A stretch of 64,000 nt of DNA from Calamus simplicifolius. Its lineage: Eukaryota; Streptophyta; Magnoliopsida; Arecales; Arecaceae. Shown one piece after another: positions 13,312 to 23,308 of the stretch. The notes below the pieces were generated by a model, which saw only the letters and a program-made list of their open reading frames with translations, did no database searches and was not told where the DNA came from. The stretch lies in NCBI GenBank assembly GCA_900491605.1, contig UESW01004624.1, positions 62,313 through 126,312 of the forward strand, read 5' to 3'. The stretch's first letter is position 1; every line of letters starts with the position of its first letter. The position numbers were made by a program, and so were the translations under genes.

Positions 13312-15010
13312 AGGAGGGATAATAACTACATCACATTCATAATCCAAAACATTTTTAATAAAAATCATGCATTGTTTGAGAACTAACAAAATTACAAAAT
13401 CACTATAGGGTTACATATGACAAAATATGATATATTTTTACAGGTGTAGCTCCATCTACCCCAGTTGTTGCACTCTTCATTTTTGTGGCTCTGAAAAACA
13501 TTGTGAGATTTAAATGTGCTCACACTCAGTAAGTAAGTAAGCCTACAGTAACATAATATAGCCATTTCAAGTTTTCATATATAAAAACATATGTCAAGCT
13601 TCCATAATTCAAATACTTTTCATCATGGTATCAGCAAGTCCCACATATCATATGCTCAAAATAATTTGAAAGCAAATACTATGTAATATTTCAAAAATAT
13701 ACAATTTCACATCAAATCCACTAAACCACTGTAATTTACATGTAAATTTCATTTTATATCAATGTCCCACGGTCAAACACTACGTCCATGTAAACAGAAC
13801 ACCATAAAGGTATATTCTTCCTATACATCCCCTATGAAGGCAGGATCTTGGTACCAGTGTCATCCATATCATATCCTATCACAGCACACCCTAGGAGTGT
13901 GTGTTCTTCATATACTCTCCTGTGGAGGTGGGTGTCGGAATCATGTAGCATATCATGCTGTATCCTGTCACAGGATGCCCCATGGGCGCATGTTCTCCAC
14001 ATATTTCTCCTATGGAGGTGGATCCCGGTGTCATGTAACATATCATGTCATATCAAGTCATATCATAACGAACCGTGGTGGCATCTAATAACATATTCAC
14101 AAAATACCATTTCCATGAGCATGATAACATATAAAGTAACAAAGCCATGCTCAATATACTTTTCGCTTTCCAGTGGTTTCAATAAATCAAAATACACCTG
14201 TACACCTTTAATGTGTCAAATATTTTGTAGAATTCATAAATTTAAAATAATTATAGCAATCATCAATTGCTCGTATAAAATGCCACTTATTTTACAACTT
14301 TACAATTTTAAATTATCATATCAAATAATCAGTGGCATATGCATGGTGCCAAATATTCAACCATTTTCAAACAATCATTTCAAATAATCATTTCAACATA
14401 TAATATTCCACAAATCCTATTTTATATTTTTAAATAATACTTCAGATAATTCATTTTCTTTATTCCCAAAATGGCATAATTAATAACAATAATTTATGAA
14501 AACCATTATAATTGGCTTACTTACCTGAGAACGCTAATCCAATGATGAAAATTAGCTATATGACCTCAGAGCACCTACAACATAATTTTTTACATTTTTA
14601 ATGTCCAAAATCAGGATGTCATAGTGACTCCTAAACTTAACCCAGTTTAATCCTAGGTTCAACTTGGGGCTTGAATATCTTCAAATATATATGCCCAAAG
14701 GAAAAAATAAAAATATCCTAAGAAACTAGGATCAACACTGATCCAAACCCCATTCTCCTTTTATTGGGCCTAGCCTGATTTGAGGCCCAAAAATTGGCCC
14801 AAAAGGGGTTCACTAGGCTAGGCTGAACCTGAGCCCAGCCATCTGCTCCTTCCTTCCCCTGGTTCACCTAGCCTAGCCCTCTGCTCCTTCCTCCCAATGC
14901 CGGCCATCGCCGGCGGCCACCCCCCCTCCTCTTTTCTTTCTCTATTTCCCCTCCCCTGCTTCTTCTCCCTCCCGCTTCTTTACTGTGGCGGTGGCACACC
15001 CAGCCAGGGA
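13312..15010 (+). repeat. LTR-like sequence, copy 1 (5' end missing)
   Basis: From AGGAGGGATAATAACTACATC at 13312 onwards this stretch matches 15342-17180 in order and direction. Shared landmarks include CATCTACCCCAGTTGTTGC, the CACAGCACRCCC...TGTGGAGGTGGGT modules and the GGCCCAAAAATTGGCCC segment before a GC-rich, CT-rich end. Copy 2 has an LTR-type start that copy 1 lacks. Copy 1 begins only 143 bases upstream of the COQ5 start codon. Internal short tandem modules (Ctctcctgtggaggtgggt type) recur at 13840-14030. Confidence 0.65.
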
Positions 15011-15254
15011 AGGCCACTTGCACCGCCCTTGCTAGTTGTGGCTCAAATCTTGGATTGAGATGGGGCCAGTTGGCTTTTCCATTAATTAAGGGACATGGAA
15101 TGTGCTTGTCTATAGCTCAAAAAAATAAAAATAAAAAGCTCACTGCCCTGCCTTTTATAAATAAGCAATGCAGGCTAGATTAGACAAACTGCATTTAGAT
15201 ATAGAGTGTTGACAGGTTGATTAAATAGGTCAATTTTTTGGTTTGATGATTGTC
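15011..15254. other. spacer between LTR-like copies
   Basis: This short stretch has no counterpart in copy 2. It contains an A-rich run near 15120 and no gene. It could be a separate small insertion or the unmatched end of copy 1. Confidence 0.35.
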
Positions 15255-17700
15255 ATGCCCCAAACCAATGGTGGTGGCCCAGGGGTGACAGCCCGCCGCA
15301 TGCCAAGCATGTGAGGCAATATGTAACAGTTCAATTTATACAAGGAGGGATAATAACTACATCACATCCATAATCCAAAACATTTTTAAGACCAGTCCTG
15401 AATTGATTTGGACAACTAACAAAATTACACAAATCACAATGGGGTTACATATGACAAAATATGATCTATATACACAGAAGCAGCTCCATCTACCCCAGTT
15501 GTTGCCCTCTTCACTTTTGTCGCTCTGAAAAACATTGTGAGATTTAAATAAGCTCATACTCAGTAAGCCTACAATAACATAGTATAGCCACTTTTTATTT
15601 TCATATGTAAGGCACCTGCCAAGCTTCCATAGTTAAAATATTTCATCATACTATCTGCAAGTCCTGCATATATGCTCAAATAATTTGGAAGCAAATACCA
15701 TGTAATATTTCAAGAATACACAATTTCAAATCAAATCCACTGAGCCATTGTAATTTACATGTAAATTCCATTTTATATCGATGTCCCACAGTCAAACACT
15801 ACTTCCACGTAAATAGAACACCGTAAAGGTGTATCCTCCTATACATACCCTATAGAGGCAGGCCAATATCATGTGACATGTTATATCTGTCATAGCACAC
15901 TCTAAAAGTATGTTCTCCATATACTCCCCTGTGGAGGTGGGTCCTGGTACCAGTGTCATGTCACATGTCATATCCTGTCATAGCACACTCTAAAAGTGTG
16001 TTCTCCCCATACTCCCCTGTGGCGATAGGTGCTAAAGTCATGTAGCATATAATACTCTATCCATATCCTGTCACAGCACGCCCCATGGGCATGTGTTCTC
16101 CACATATTCTTTCTGTGGAGGTGGGTCCCGGTATCAAGTTATGTCATAGCGGACCGTGGTGGCATCTAATAATATACTCACAAAAATATCATTTCCATGT
16201 GCATGATAACATGTGAAGTAATAAAGCCATGCTCAATATACATGTCACTTTTCAGTGGTTTGAATAAGTCAAAATACACTTATACACCTGTAATATATCA
16301 AATATATTGCAGAATCCATAAATTTAAAATACGCATAGCAATAATCAATTGCACGTATAAAATGCTATTTATTTTGTAAAATTTATAATTTTAAATTATC
16401 ATATTAAGTAGTCAGTGGCATATGCATAGTGCCAAATATTCAACCATTTTCAAACAATTATTTCAAATAATAATTTGAACATATAATGTACCATACATCC
16501 CATTTGTATTTTTAAATAATACAACAGATAATTCATTTTCTTTATTCCCAAAATAGCACAATCAATAACGATAATTTGTGAAAATCATTATAATTGACTT
16601 ACTTTCCCGAGAATGCTAATCCAAATAATGCAAAGTAGTTATACGGGCTTCCAAGCACCTACACATAATTTTTTAAATTTTTAATTCCCAAAATCAAGAT
16701 GTTACGGTAACTCCTAAACTCTATTCAGTTTAATTCTGGGTCCAACTTGAGACTTGAATATCATCAAAATATCAGCCCAAATAAAAAAATAAAAATATCC
16801 CAAAAAACTAAAATCAATGTTGATCGAAACCCCATCTTCAATTTATTGAGCCTGGCCCGATTTGAGGCCCAAAAATTGGCCCAAAAGGGGTTCACTGGGC
16901 TAAGCTGGGGCCGGACCCGGGCCCAGCCCTTTGTTCCACCCTCCTTCCCTGGTTCACCCGAACCAGGGAAGGAATGGAGATGGCCGGCAGCCTAGGGCCG
17001 CCGCCAGCCCTCCCAGGGGTCGGCTGGCCGTCGACAACCAGCCCAGTGCCAGCCGTCGCCAGTGGCCACCCCTCTCTTTCCTCTTTCTCTCTTCCTTTCT
17101 TTCTTTCCTTCTCCCTTGTTTCTTCTTCCTCCCGTTTCTTTTTCACCACGGTGTTGGCACGGCCGGCCGGGGAAGGCCGGCCGAACCCCACCGGACGCTG
17201 CCCCGGCGCTGATGGGGGCCACTGCTTGGCCTGCCGGCGGGCACGCCGCCGAGCCCGAACCAACACACGGGACCCGAACCGGCTCCCATGCGAAGGAGGG
17301 CGGCCCGGCAGCCCTCTCTTCCACGTCTTTGGCCACTCCCTCCGCCGGAGTGGTCGTCCGGGTAGATGCGCGAGGCAGCTGGGCCTCGGCACGGCTGCGG
17401 CACGGCCCGGCCATGGCTTGGCTGAGATGCATCCCCCCCCCCCCCTCTCTCTCTCTCTCACACACACACACACAATCACCGGCGATGGGAGAGGACGTAC
17501 CTGCTCGGCGGTGAGGTGGAGACGCCGGCGAAGTCGGAGACAACGCGGCCATGGGAAGACGGAGGCCCGGAAGGAACGGAAGGGTCAACAGACCCCTTCA
17601 ATGGCGGTGAGGAGAGGGTTTCTGCCCTCCCCTGCGCCCACGTGGGCAGCACGTGGTGCAGTCCGCACCGTCTCAACTCATTCGTTTTTTTTTATATATA
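15255..17700 (+). repeat. LTR-like sequence, copy 2
   Basis: It begins TGTCATGCCCCAAACC at 15255, an opening I associate with LTRs of plant gypsy elements, and then parallels copy 1 for about 1.8 kb. The last 800 bases (16880-17690) are strongly GC-rich, with CCTTTCTTTCTTTCC tracts, and give long open frames on both strands that I regard as composition artefacts. No pol is attached on either side, so this is a solo or truncated LTR. The right end is uncertain. Confidence 0.6.
17428..17475. repeat. compound microsatellite C-run, (CT)n, (CA)n
   Basis: A run of cytosines is followed directly by TCTCTCTCTC and then CACACACACACA inside LTR-like copy 2. It explains the long open frames read across this place. 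Confidence 0.85.
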
Positions 17701-17944
17701 TTAAGTGAGGAATTACAATGATTTTTTAAATTGATCCATTTTCAACTTAATTTGTGTCCAACCCAATTCGATTCGTTCTGACCAATTGCCACCTTTTATA
17801 ATTTAATCAAAACAATACACAAGAGGGAATTAAGAAAAATGTATAACATTAACTGAGACAAAAAGCAAATTTATAGCCAAGTTTCTATCTATTTCTAGCT
17901 AGAAGGTGCGAGGATAGGACTAAAATCTGCGCCTCCCCCCTCCC

Positions 17945-18115
17945 TTCCTTCTCTCATCATAATCTTTCTCTCACACAATCACCTGGTGACGGTGGTGATG
18001 GTGCCGACGATGAATGGCGAAGAGGCGACTGAGGGACGACAAAGGAGAGGGGCTCAAATCAACGAAGGGGTCAATAGGCCCTTCTCAACGACGGTGAGGG
18101 AAGGGTTCAGCAAAA
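17945..18115 (+). repeat. LTR-like sequence, copy 3 fragment
   Basis: CTCTCACACAATCACC, then AGGGGTCAATAGGCCCTTC and CGACGGTGAGGGAAGGGTT, follow the same order as 17455-17625 in copy 2, with many differences. The fragment stops just before the left end of the MULE, so the MULE probably landed in or beside it. Confidence 0.55.
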
Positions 18116-18128
18116 AGAATTTTTTATT

Positions 18129-18633
18129 GGGAAAACACTTTGTACATCGCCCGCGGTGCAGCAACGCCTACGTGGGCTGCACCGCGTCTTCCGATTGGTC
18201 CACGTGGCTTCGACATGGATGACCTGACGGGCGGTATGGGCTATGCTTTGACGTAACGTTCTGAACGTGACGGCCATTTAAAGCTGTTCGCTTTTTTTAA
18301 AAAATTTGCGTGCGGACGAAAATGCCCTTTCCCTCCTTCATGACGCCATTTTACGTTTTATGTCATCTGTGCAAGAAGAACTCTGTTTCTTCCCTGGTAG
18401 AAAGAAAATACTTCAGCTTCGAGGCTGGAAAACCTGGATACATGAGTCTGTGTAAAAAACTTCTGGAGGAAATGTCATCCGCAGCACAAAGTAAAAACTC
18501 TTTCTTTCCACTTCTTTATTACATCAACAGTTTTTTTCTGGTTAGAGTTAGTTAATGCGTTTAATGCGCGGGTAACTACCTTAGAACGAAATAGTTATGA
18601 CACTCTGAGAGTCATAACTGTTTTGTAAGCAAC
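18129..18633 (+). repeat. left terminal inverted repeat of the MULE
   Basis: It pairs with 27957-28478 in reverse complement across its whole length, with scattered mismatches and small gaps. Examples are CGTTCTGAACGTGACGGCCATTTAAA, GGACGAAAATGCCCTTTCCC and TTAGAACGAAATAGTTATGAC against its partner. Inside it, AGTTATGACaCTCTGAGaGTCATAACT forms a small palindrome near 18592-18620. Long repeats of this kind usually hold the promoters of both MULE genes. Confidence 0.9.
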
Positions 18634-19357
18634 TCTTTTAATGCGGCCCTTTCCCTTCATCCTAGCGCCAATTTATGTTGGATTTCATCTCTGCAAGATG
18701 AACTCTTTCTTCCCCTCCCTCGCTCTGAGAGTCCGGATGCTAAGGAATCAGTTGAGCACGAACCTACGCCCTCACTTTGAAAGTCTGGTCGACATGAAAT
18801 ATTTCAGCTTAGAGGTTGAAAAACCTGGCTACTGGAGTCTACTGGAGGCTTCAAATATAAAAGTTTGTCCAATAAGATTTTCCTTGCCAAAACCTCACGT
18901 AGACGTTCGCTTCTCTCTCTGAATTTGGCCAGGTATGTAAAAGCTTTGTTATCTCTTCGTCAATTGCTTTTAAAAAGCTCCTTTTTTTCTCCATCTGCTT
19001 GGGAATGCTAGTCATGTTCCTCCATTTGTTTTCCTGTCATTACTTTCGAAGATCAAATGGGAGTCTCGAGAAAGATGTGTCTGAGCCTATTAAAAGCAAT
19101 TGACGAAGAGATAAGGCAGCTTAGGCCCATCTTACAGACCTGGCCGAATTCAGAGAGAGAAGCGAACGTCGACGTGAGGTTTGGCAGGGAAAAACTCATT
19201 GGATAAACTTTTATATTTGAAGACTCCAGTAGACTCCTGTCGACCGGACTTTCAGACGAGGGCGTATGTTCGTGCTCAACTGAATTTCATCTGTGCAAGA
19301 ATAACTCTCTTTCTTTCCCCCCCTCGCTCTGAGAGTCCGGATGGTAAGGAATCCCAG
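18634..19357. repeat. rearranged TIR-derived segment with 200-bp inverted arms
   Basis: 18640-18870 is a diverged second copy of the TIR interior (compare CTTTCCCTTCATCCTAGCG and AAAAACCTGGCTACTGGAGTC with 18325-18450). From about 18751 to 18985 the sequence pairs with 19078-19282 in reverse complement: GTTGAGCACGAAC opposite GTTCGTGCTCAAC, and AGACGTTCGCTTCTCTCTCTG opposite CAGAGAGAGAAGCGAACGTCG. A loop of about 90 bases separates the arms. The block TTTCATCTSTGCAAGA...CTCGCTCTGAGAGTCCGGATG occurs directly on both sides (18682-18750 and 19284-19350), so the hairpin appears inserted or duplicated in place. Confidence 0.8.
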
Positions 19358-21220
19358 CGACACCCTAGTTCGAATTCGGCCGTAAATCCTTCGCGACACC
19401 CCAGTTGAAATCCCACGACACCCTAGCTTTAGGGCGACGCCACCCGTCTTATAAATGTGCACATAGAGAGAACCCGGCGACACCCTAATTGAATTCGGCA
19501 GAAAATCAATCGCGATACCCCAGTTGAAATCTCACGACACCCTAGCTCTAACGAGATGACACCCATGCTTTAAACAGACCACGGAGATAATCCCAGCGAC
19601 ACCCTAGTTCGAATTCGACTGTAAATCCTTCGCGACACCCCTGTTGAAATCCCACGACACCCTAGCTTTAGGGCGACACACCCGTCTAAATGTGCACATA
19701 GAGAGAACCCGGCGACACCCTAATTGAATTCGGCAGAAAATCAATCGCGACACTCCAGTTGAAATCTCACGACACCCTAGCTCTAACGAGACGACACCGT
19801 GCTTTAAACAGACCACGAGATAATCCCAGCGACACCCTAGTTCGAATTCGGCCGTAAATCCTTCGCGACACCCCAGTTGAAATCCCACGACACCCTAGCT
19901 TTAGGGCGACGACACCCGTCTTATAAATGTGCACATGGAGAGAACCCGGCACCCTAATTGAATTCGGCAGAAAATCAATCGCGACACCCCAGTTGAAATC
20001 TCACGACACCCTAGCTCTAACGAGACACACCGTGCTTTAAACAGACCACGGAGATAATCCCAGCGACACCCTAGTTCAAATTCGGCCGTAAATCCTTCGC
20101 GACACCCCAGTTGAAATCCACGACACCCTAGCTTTAGGGCGACGACACCCGTCTTATAAATGACCACATAGAGAGAACCCGGCGACACCCTAATTGAATT
20201 CGGCAGAAAATCAATCGCGACACCCCAGTTGAAATCTCACGTCCTAGCTCTAAGAGATGACACCGTGCTTTAAACAGACACGGAGATAATCCCAGCGACA
20301 CCCTAGTTTGAATTCGGCCGTAAATCCTTCGCGACACCCCAGTTGAAATCCCACGACACCCTAGCTTTAGGGTGACGACACCCGTCTTATAAATGACACA
20401 TAGAGAGAACCCGGCGACACCCTAATTGAATTCGGCAGAAAATCAATCGCGACACCCCAGTTGAAATCTCACGACACCCTAGCTCTAACGAGACGACACC
20501 CGTGCTTTAAACAGACCACGGAGATAATCCCAGCGACACCCTAGTTCGAATTCGGCCGTAAATCCTTCGCGACACCCCTGTTGAAATCCCACGACACCCT
20601 AGCTTTAGGGCGACGACACCCGTCTTATAAATGACATAGAGAGAACCCGGCGACACCCTAATTGAATTCGGCAGAAAATCAATCGCGACACCCCAGTTGA
20701 AATCTCACGACACCCTAGCTCTAAGAGACGACACCCGTGCTTTAATGACCACGGAGATAATCCCAGCGACACCCTAGTTCGAATTCGGCCGTAAATCCTT
20801 CGCGACACCCCAGTTGAAATCCCACGACACCCTAGCTTTAGGGCGACGACACCCGTCTTATAAATGACCACATAGAGAGAACCCGGCGACACCCTAATTG
20901 AATTCGGCAGAAAATCAATCGCGACACCCCAGTTGAAATCTCACGACACCCTAGCTCTAAGAGACGACACCCGTGCTTTAAACAGACCACGGAGATAATC
21001 CCAGCGACACCCTAGTTCGAATTCGGCCGTAAATCCTTCGCGACACCCCAGTTGAAATCCCACGACACCCTAGCTTTAGGGCGACGACACCGTCTTATAA
21101 ATGACATAGAGAGAACCCGGCGACACCCTAATTGAATTCGGCAGAAATCACGCGACACCCCAGTTGAAATCTCACGACACCCTAGCTCTAACGAGACGAC
21201 ACCCATGCTTGAACAAGGCG
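19358..21220 (+). repeat. eight-copy dimeric array of CGACACC motifs
   Basis: Units start with CGACACCCTAGTTCGAATTC at 19358, 19597, 19830, 20064, 20296, 20534, 20767 and 21005, so the period is 232-239 bases. Each unit is itself a dimer of two related halves of about 118 bases. One half carries GGCCGTAAATCCTTCGCG, the other GGCAGAAAATCAATCGCG. Each half holds four CGACACC-type motifs, so each unit has eight. Copies differ mainly by small gaps (CGTCTTATAAATGTGCACAT against CGTCTTATAAATGACAT). The array lies directly upstream of the accessory gene. Open frames read through it on the minus strand are repeats of the same phrase and not proteins. Confidence 0.95.
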
Positions 21221-21536
21221 GGAATTTGACGTCACCGTAGTACTAATTCGACGACACCCTAGTAACTGAGCCATGCCATATTTCCGAGAAAAGTTTGTAA
21301 ACGTGGGCAGTTCCTATGGGTTCGCGGGTCTCATTGATGTGATCGTGGCGATCCGGGTGTCCTTTCGTATTTCTCTTAGGTCGGCATAAACCCTAGAAAA
21401 ACCACTCAATCGTCTGTTGCTCGAGAAGCCATCCTTTTGCTCAAGAAGCCATCCTTCGTCTCTTGCTCGAGAAGCCACTGGTCTCCTTTTCCCTCCTAAA
21501 CTTGTTCCATAGTTCATTCTTCCGAATACTTCATTC
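21221..21536 (+). promoter_or_regulatory. probable promoter and leader of the accessory gene
   Basis: Between the array and the first ATG lie a perfect TGACGTCA palindrome at 21227-21234 (a classic bZIP site), a last CGACACC motif near 21251, and three short tandem copies of TTGCTCGAGAAGCCATCC type at about 21417-21478. No TATA box is convincing. Placement, not proof, suggests regulation of the gene that follows. Confidence 0.45.
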
Positions 21537-22874
21537 ATGGAGATGAGTGCTTTCGTTTGTGCACGAAGACCGCGAACAAAGAAGAAGCAGACAGAGAAAA
21601 TGGCGGAACAATGCAAGGACCTGGTTCTTCGTTCGACTGAGGATGCGGCTCCTTTAGGTATGTTTATCACTATATTAAATATTACGACATTCTATCTTAA
21701 AATTTCATGACATGTATGTCTTCTGTCTTACCCCCTGTTTCCGTTGACAATAAAATTGTTCCAGTCCCCCCAGTGAAGGCTTCCCAGCTGTTTAAGAATA
21801 GCTGCAGGCCGGCAGTATACGTTCAGAAGGTTTGGAGGATGGGGTTCTCTAGACGTCATACAAAACTGATTCGAAGGACCCCATTTGGTGCCTTCGTCGA
21901 CATGCAGACGTTCACAGTCGACGGGCGACTGCTAGCAGACATCATAAGATGTCACAATGGAGGCGACGAGTTCATGTTTTGCGGAAAGCCAGTTCTATTC
22001 AGTGCCGACGAAGTCGCACTCATTCTGGGACTTCCAGCTCATGGGAAGAAGATCGACACGTCCAGCCAAATGTTCAACGGAAGGTTGTTCAGACGGTTTG
22101 GCCAGGGTTTAGATCTTCGCCAAGAAGGTTTGGAGAAGTTGATATTTCAACTCCGACCATCTAAAGTACAGGAGGATGTCGAGGACACCGTCCGACTTTG
22201 GATCGCATACATGTTGGCCATGTTTTTGGCTCCAAAGTCTAATCAGAGATGTCCACGGTATCTCATCCAGCACTTGGATGACTTAAGTCAACTGGGTAGC
22301 ATCGACTGGGCTTCGGCACTGAAGGAATTGATTGTTCTGGCTCTCCCAGAAATAGCTGCTTGCTTGCGTTCCGAGGAGCCGGTGCACTCAAAGAATGCAA
22401 AAAAAGTTAGGAGGCAGCCTACCTTGTTCGGATGCTCGGCAGCACTGGTGGTAAGGATTATTGAGACACATTATTAGTGTTGAGACAAATTTTTTTTGTA
22501 ATATTACTTTATTTAATATCGAAAAAAAATATCATGTTCAGGCGTGGTTCCTCGAGCATACATCAATGCGAGAGCCAGCATACCCTGATAAACGGCCCCG
22601 GCTGTTGAAGTGGTATGACCACCAAATGAAGATCCAATCGGTTCGGGTTGCCGACTTGCAGCCTCAGGACTTGGTAATCTAGTTCATTGCTCCATTGCTC
22701 TGACCATTTTTCAACTTAATGCGTCAATATGTTCAGTTAATATTAATTTGTTATCATCTTGTGTTGCAGATGGAGGGAGCTACTGAACCATTGCCAGAAG
22801 AGCGATGGCTTCTCCCTCAGCAGATAAAACCGTCCCCCCCTCAACAAACAGATCCCTGCGCCCCTCAACCATGA
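21537..22874 (+). CDS. MULE accessory protein, plant-mobile-domain/DUF1985-like
   Basis: Four exons with GT-AG borders and consistent phases are 21537-21657, 21765-22450, 22542-22673 and 22770-22874, giving about 347 residues without interruption. The N-terminus is basic (RRPRTKKK, a likely nuclear signal). The middle carries the pattern VWRMGF...RRTPFGAFVDM...FCGKPVLFSADEVALILGLP, then LWIAYMLAMFLAP and, across the exon 2-3 junction, ALVAWFLEHT. This resembles domains found in plant transposon proteins and often joined to Ulp1 proteases (PMD or DUF1985 group). No protease part is present. The gene faces the transposase tail to tail, and its stop codon lies in the first unit of the intergenic array. 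A DNA-binding or anti-silencing role is inference only. Confidence 0.75.
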
Positions 22875-23205
22875 GCTAGGGTGTCGTTGCGCTAAAATCT
22901 TCGGTGTCGTTTCGCGAGCACTGGGATGTCTCGTATGTTTCCGCCTTTCGGGTGTCGCCGCGCAAGACTAGGGTGTCGTTTGCCATGAGCTAGGGTGTCG
23001 TCGCGCTAAAATCTTCGGTGTCGTTTCGCGAGCACTAGGATGTCTCGTATGTTTCCGCCTTTCGGGTGTCGCCGCGCAAGACTATGGTGTCGTTTGCCAT
23101 GAGCTAGGGTGTCGTCGCGCTAAAATCTTCGGTGTCGTTCGCGAGCTCTGGGATGTCTCGTATGTTTCCACCTTTCGGGTGTCGCCGCGCAAGAGCCAGG
23201 GAGTC
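22870..23205 (-). repeat. three-copy 114-bp array between the two MULE genes
   Basis: Units begin CATGAGCTAGGGTGTCG at 22870, 22984 and 23098, a period of exactly 114 bases. The motif runs as GGTGTCG, opposite to the array upstream of the accessory gene. The sequence between motifs (TCTCGTATGTTTCCGCC) differs from the first array, so only the core motif is shared. The array fills the gap between the convergent gene ends, where terminators would be. Confidence 0.93.
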
Positions 23206-23308
23206 GATGTACTAAAAGCACTTCATTTTACTGAAATAGACACCATATCTTGAAAGCATTTCATTTACGACCAAGCAACCATAATTCAAAAGTTACGACA
23301 CTCGTGTT

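Noticed and set aside
13039..13389. 116-residue minus frame at the COQ5 start
   Set aside because: It is the wrong frame of COQ5 exon 1 plus the leader. The real frame gives MMAWRR...YSHATSFG.
16892..17708. Overlapping long open frames on both strands
   Set aside because: GC-rich, low-complexity LTR-like DNA with C, CT and CA runs. Frames exist on both strands at once and no domain is seen.
19211..21206. Many minus-strand open frames with LGCRGISTGVSR-type phrases
   Set aside because: They are translations of the dimeric CGACACC array. The same phrase repeats with each unit and has no start or domain of its own.
19358..21220. Regularly spaced repeats suggesting a CRISPR array
   Set aside because: The spacers are themselves repeated, unit length is 232-239 bases, there are no cas genes, and the DNA is plant nuclear.
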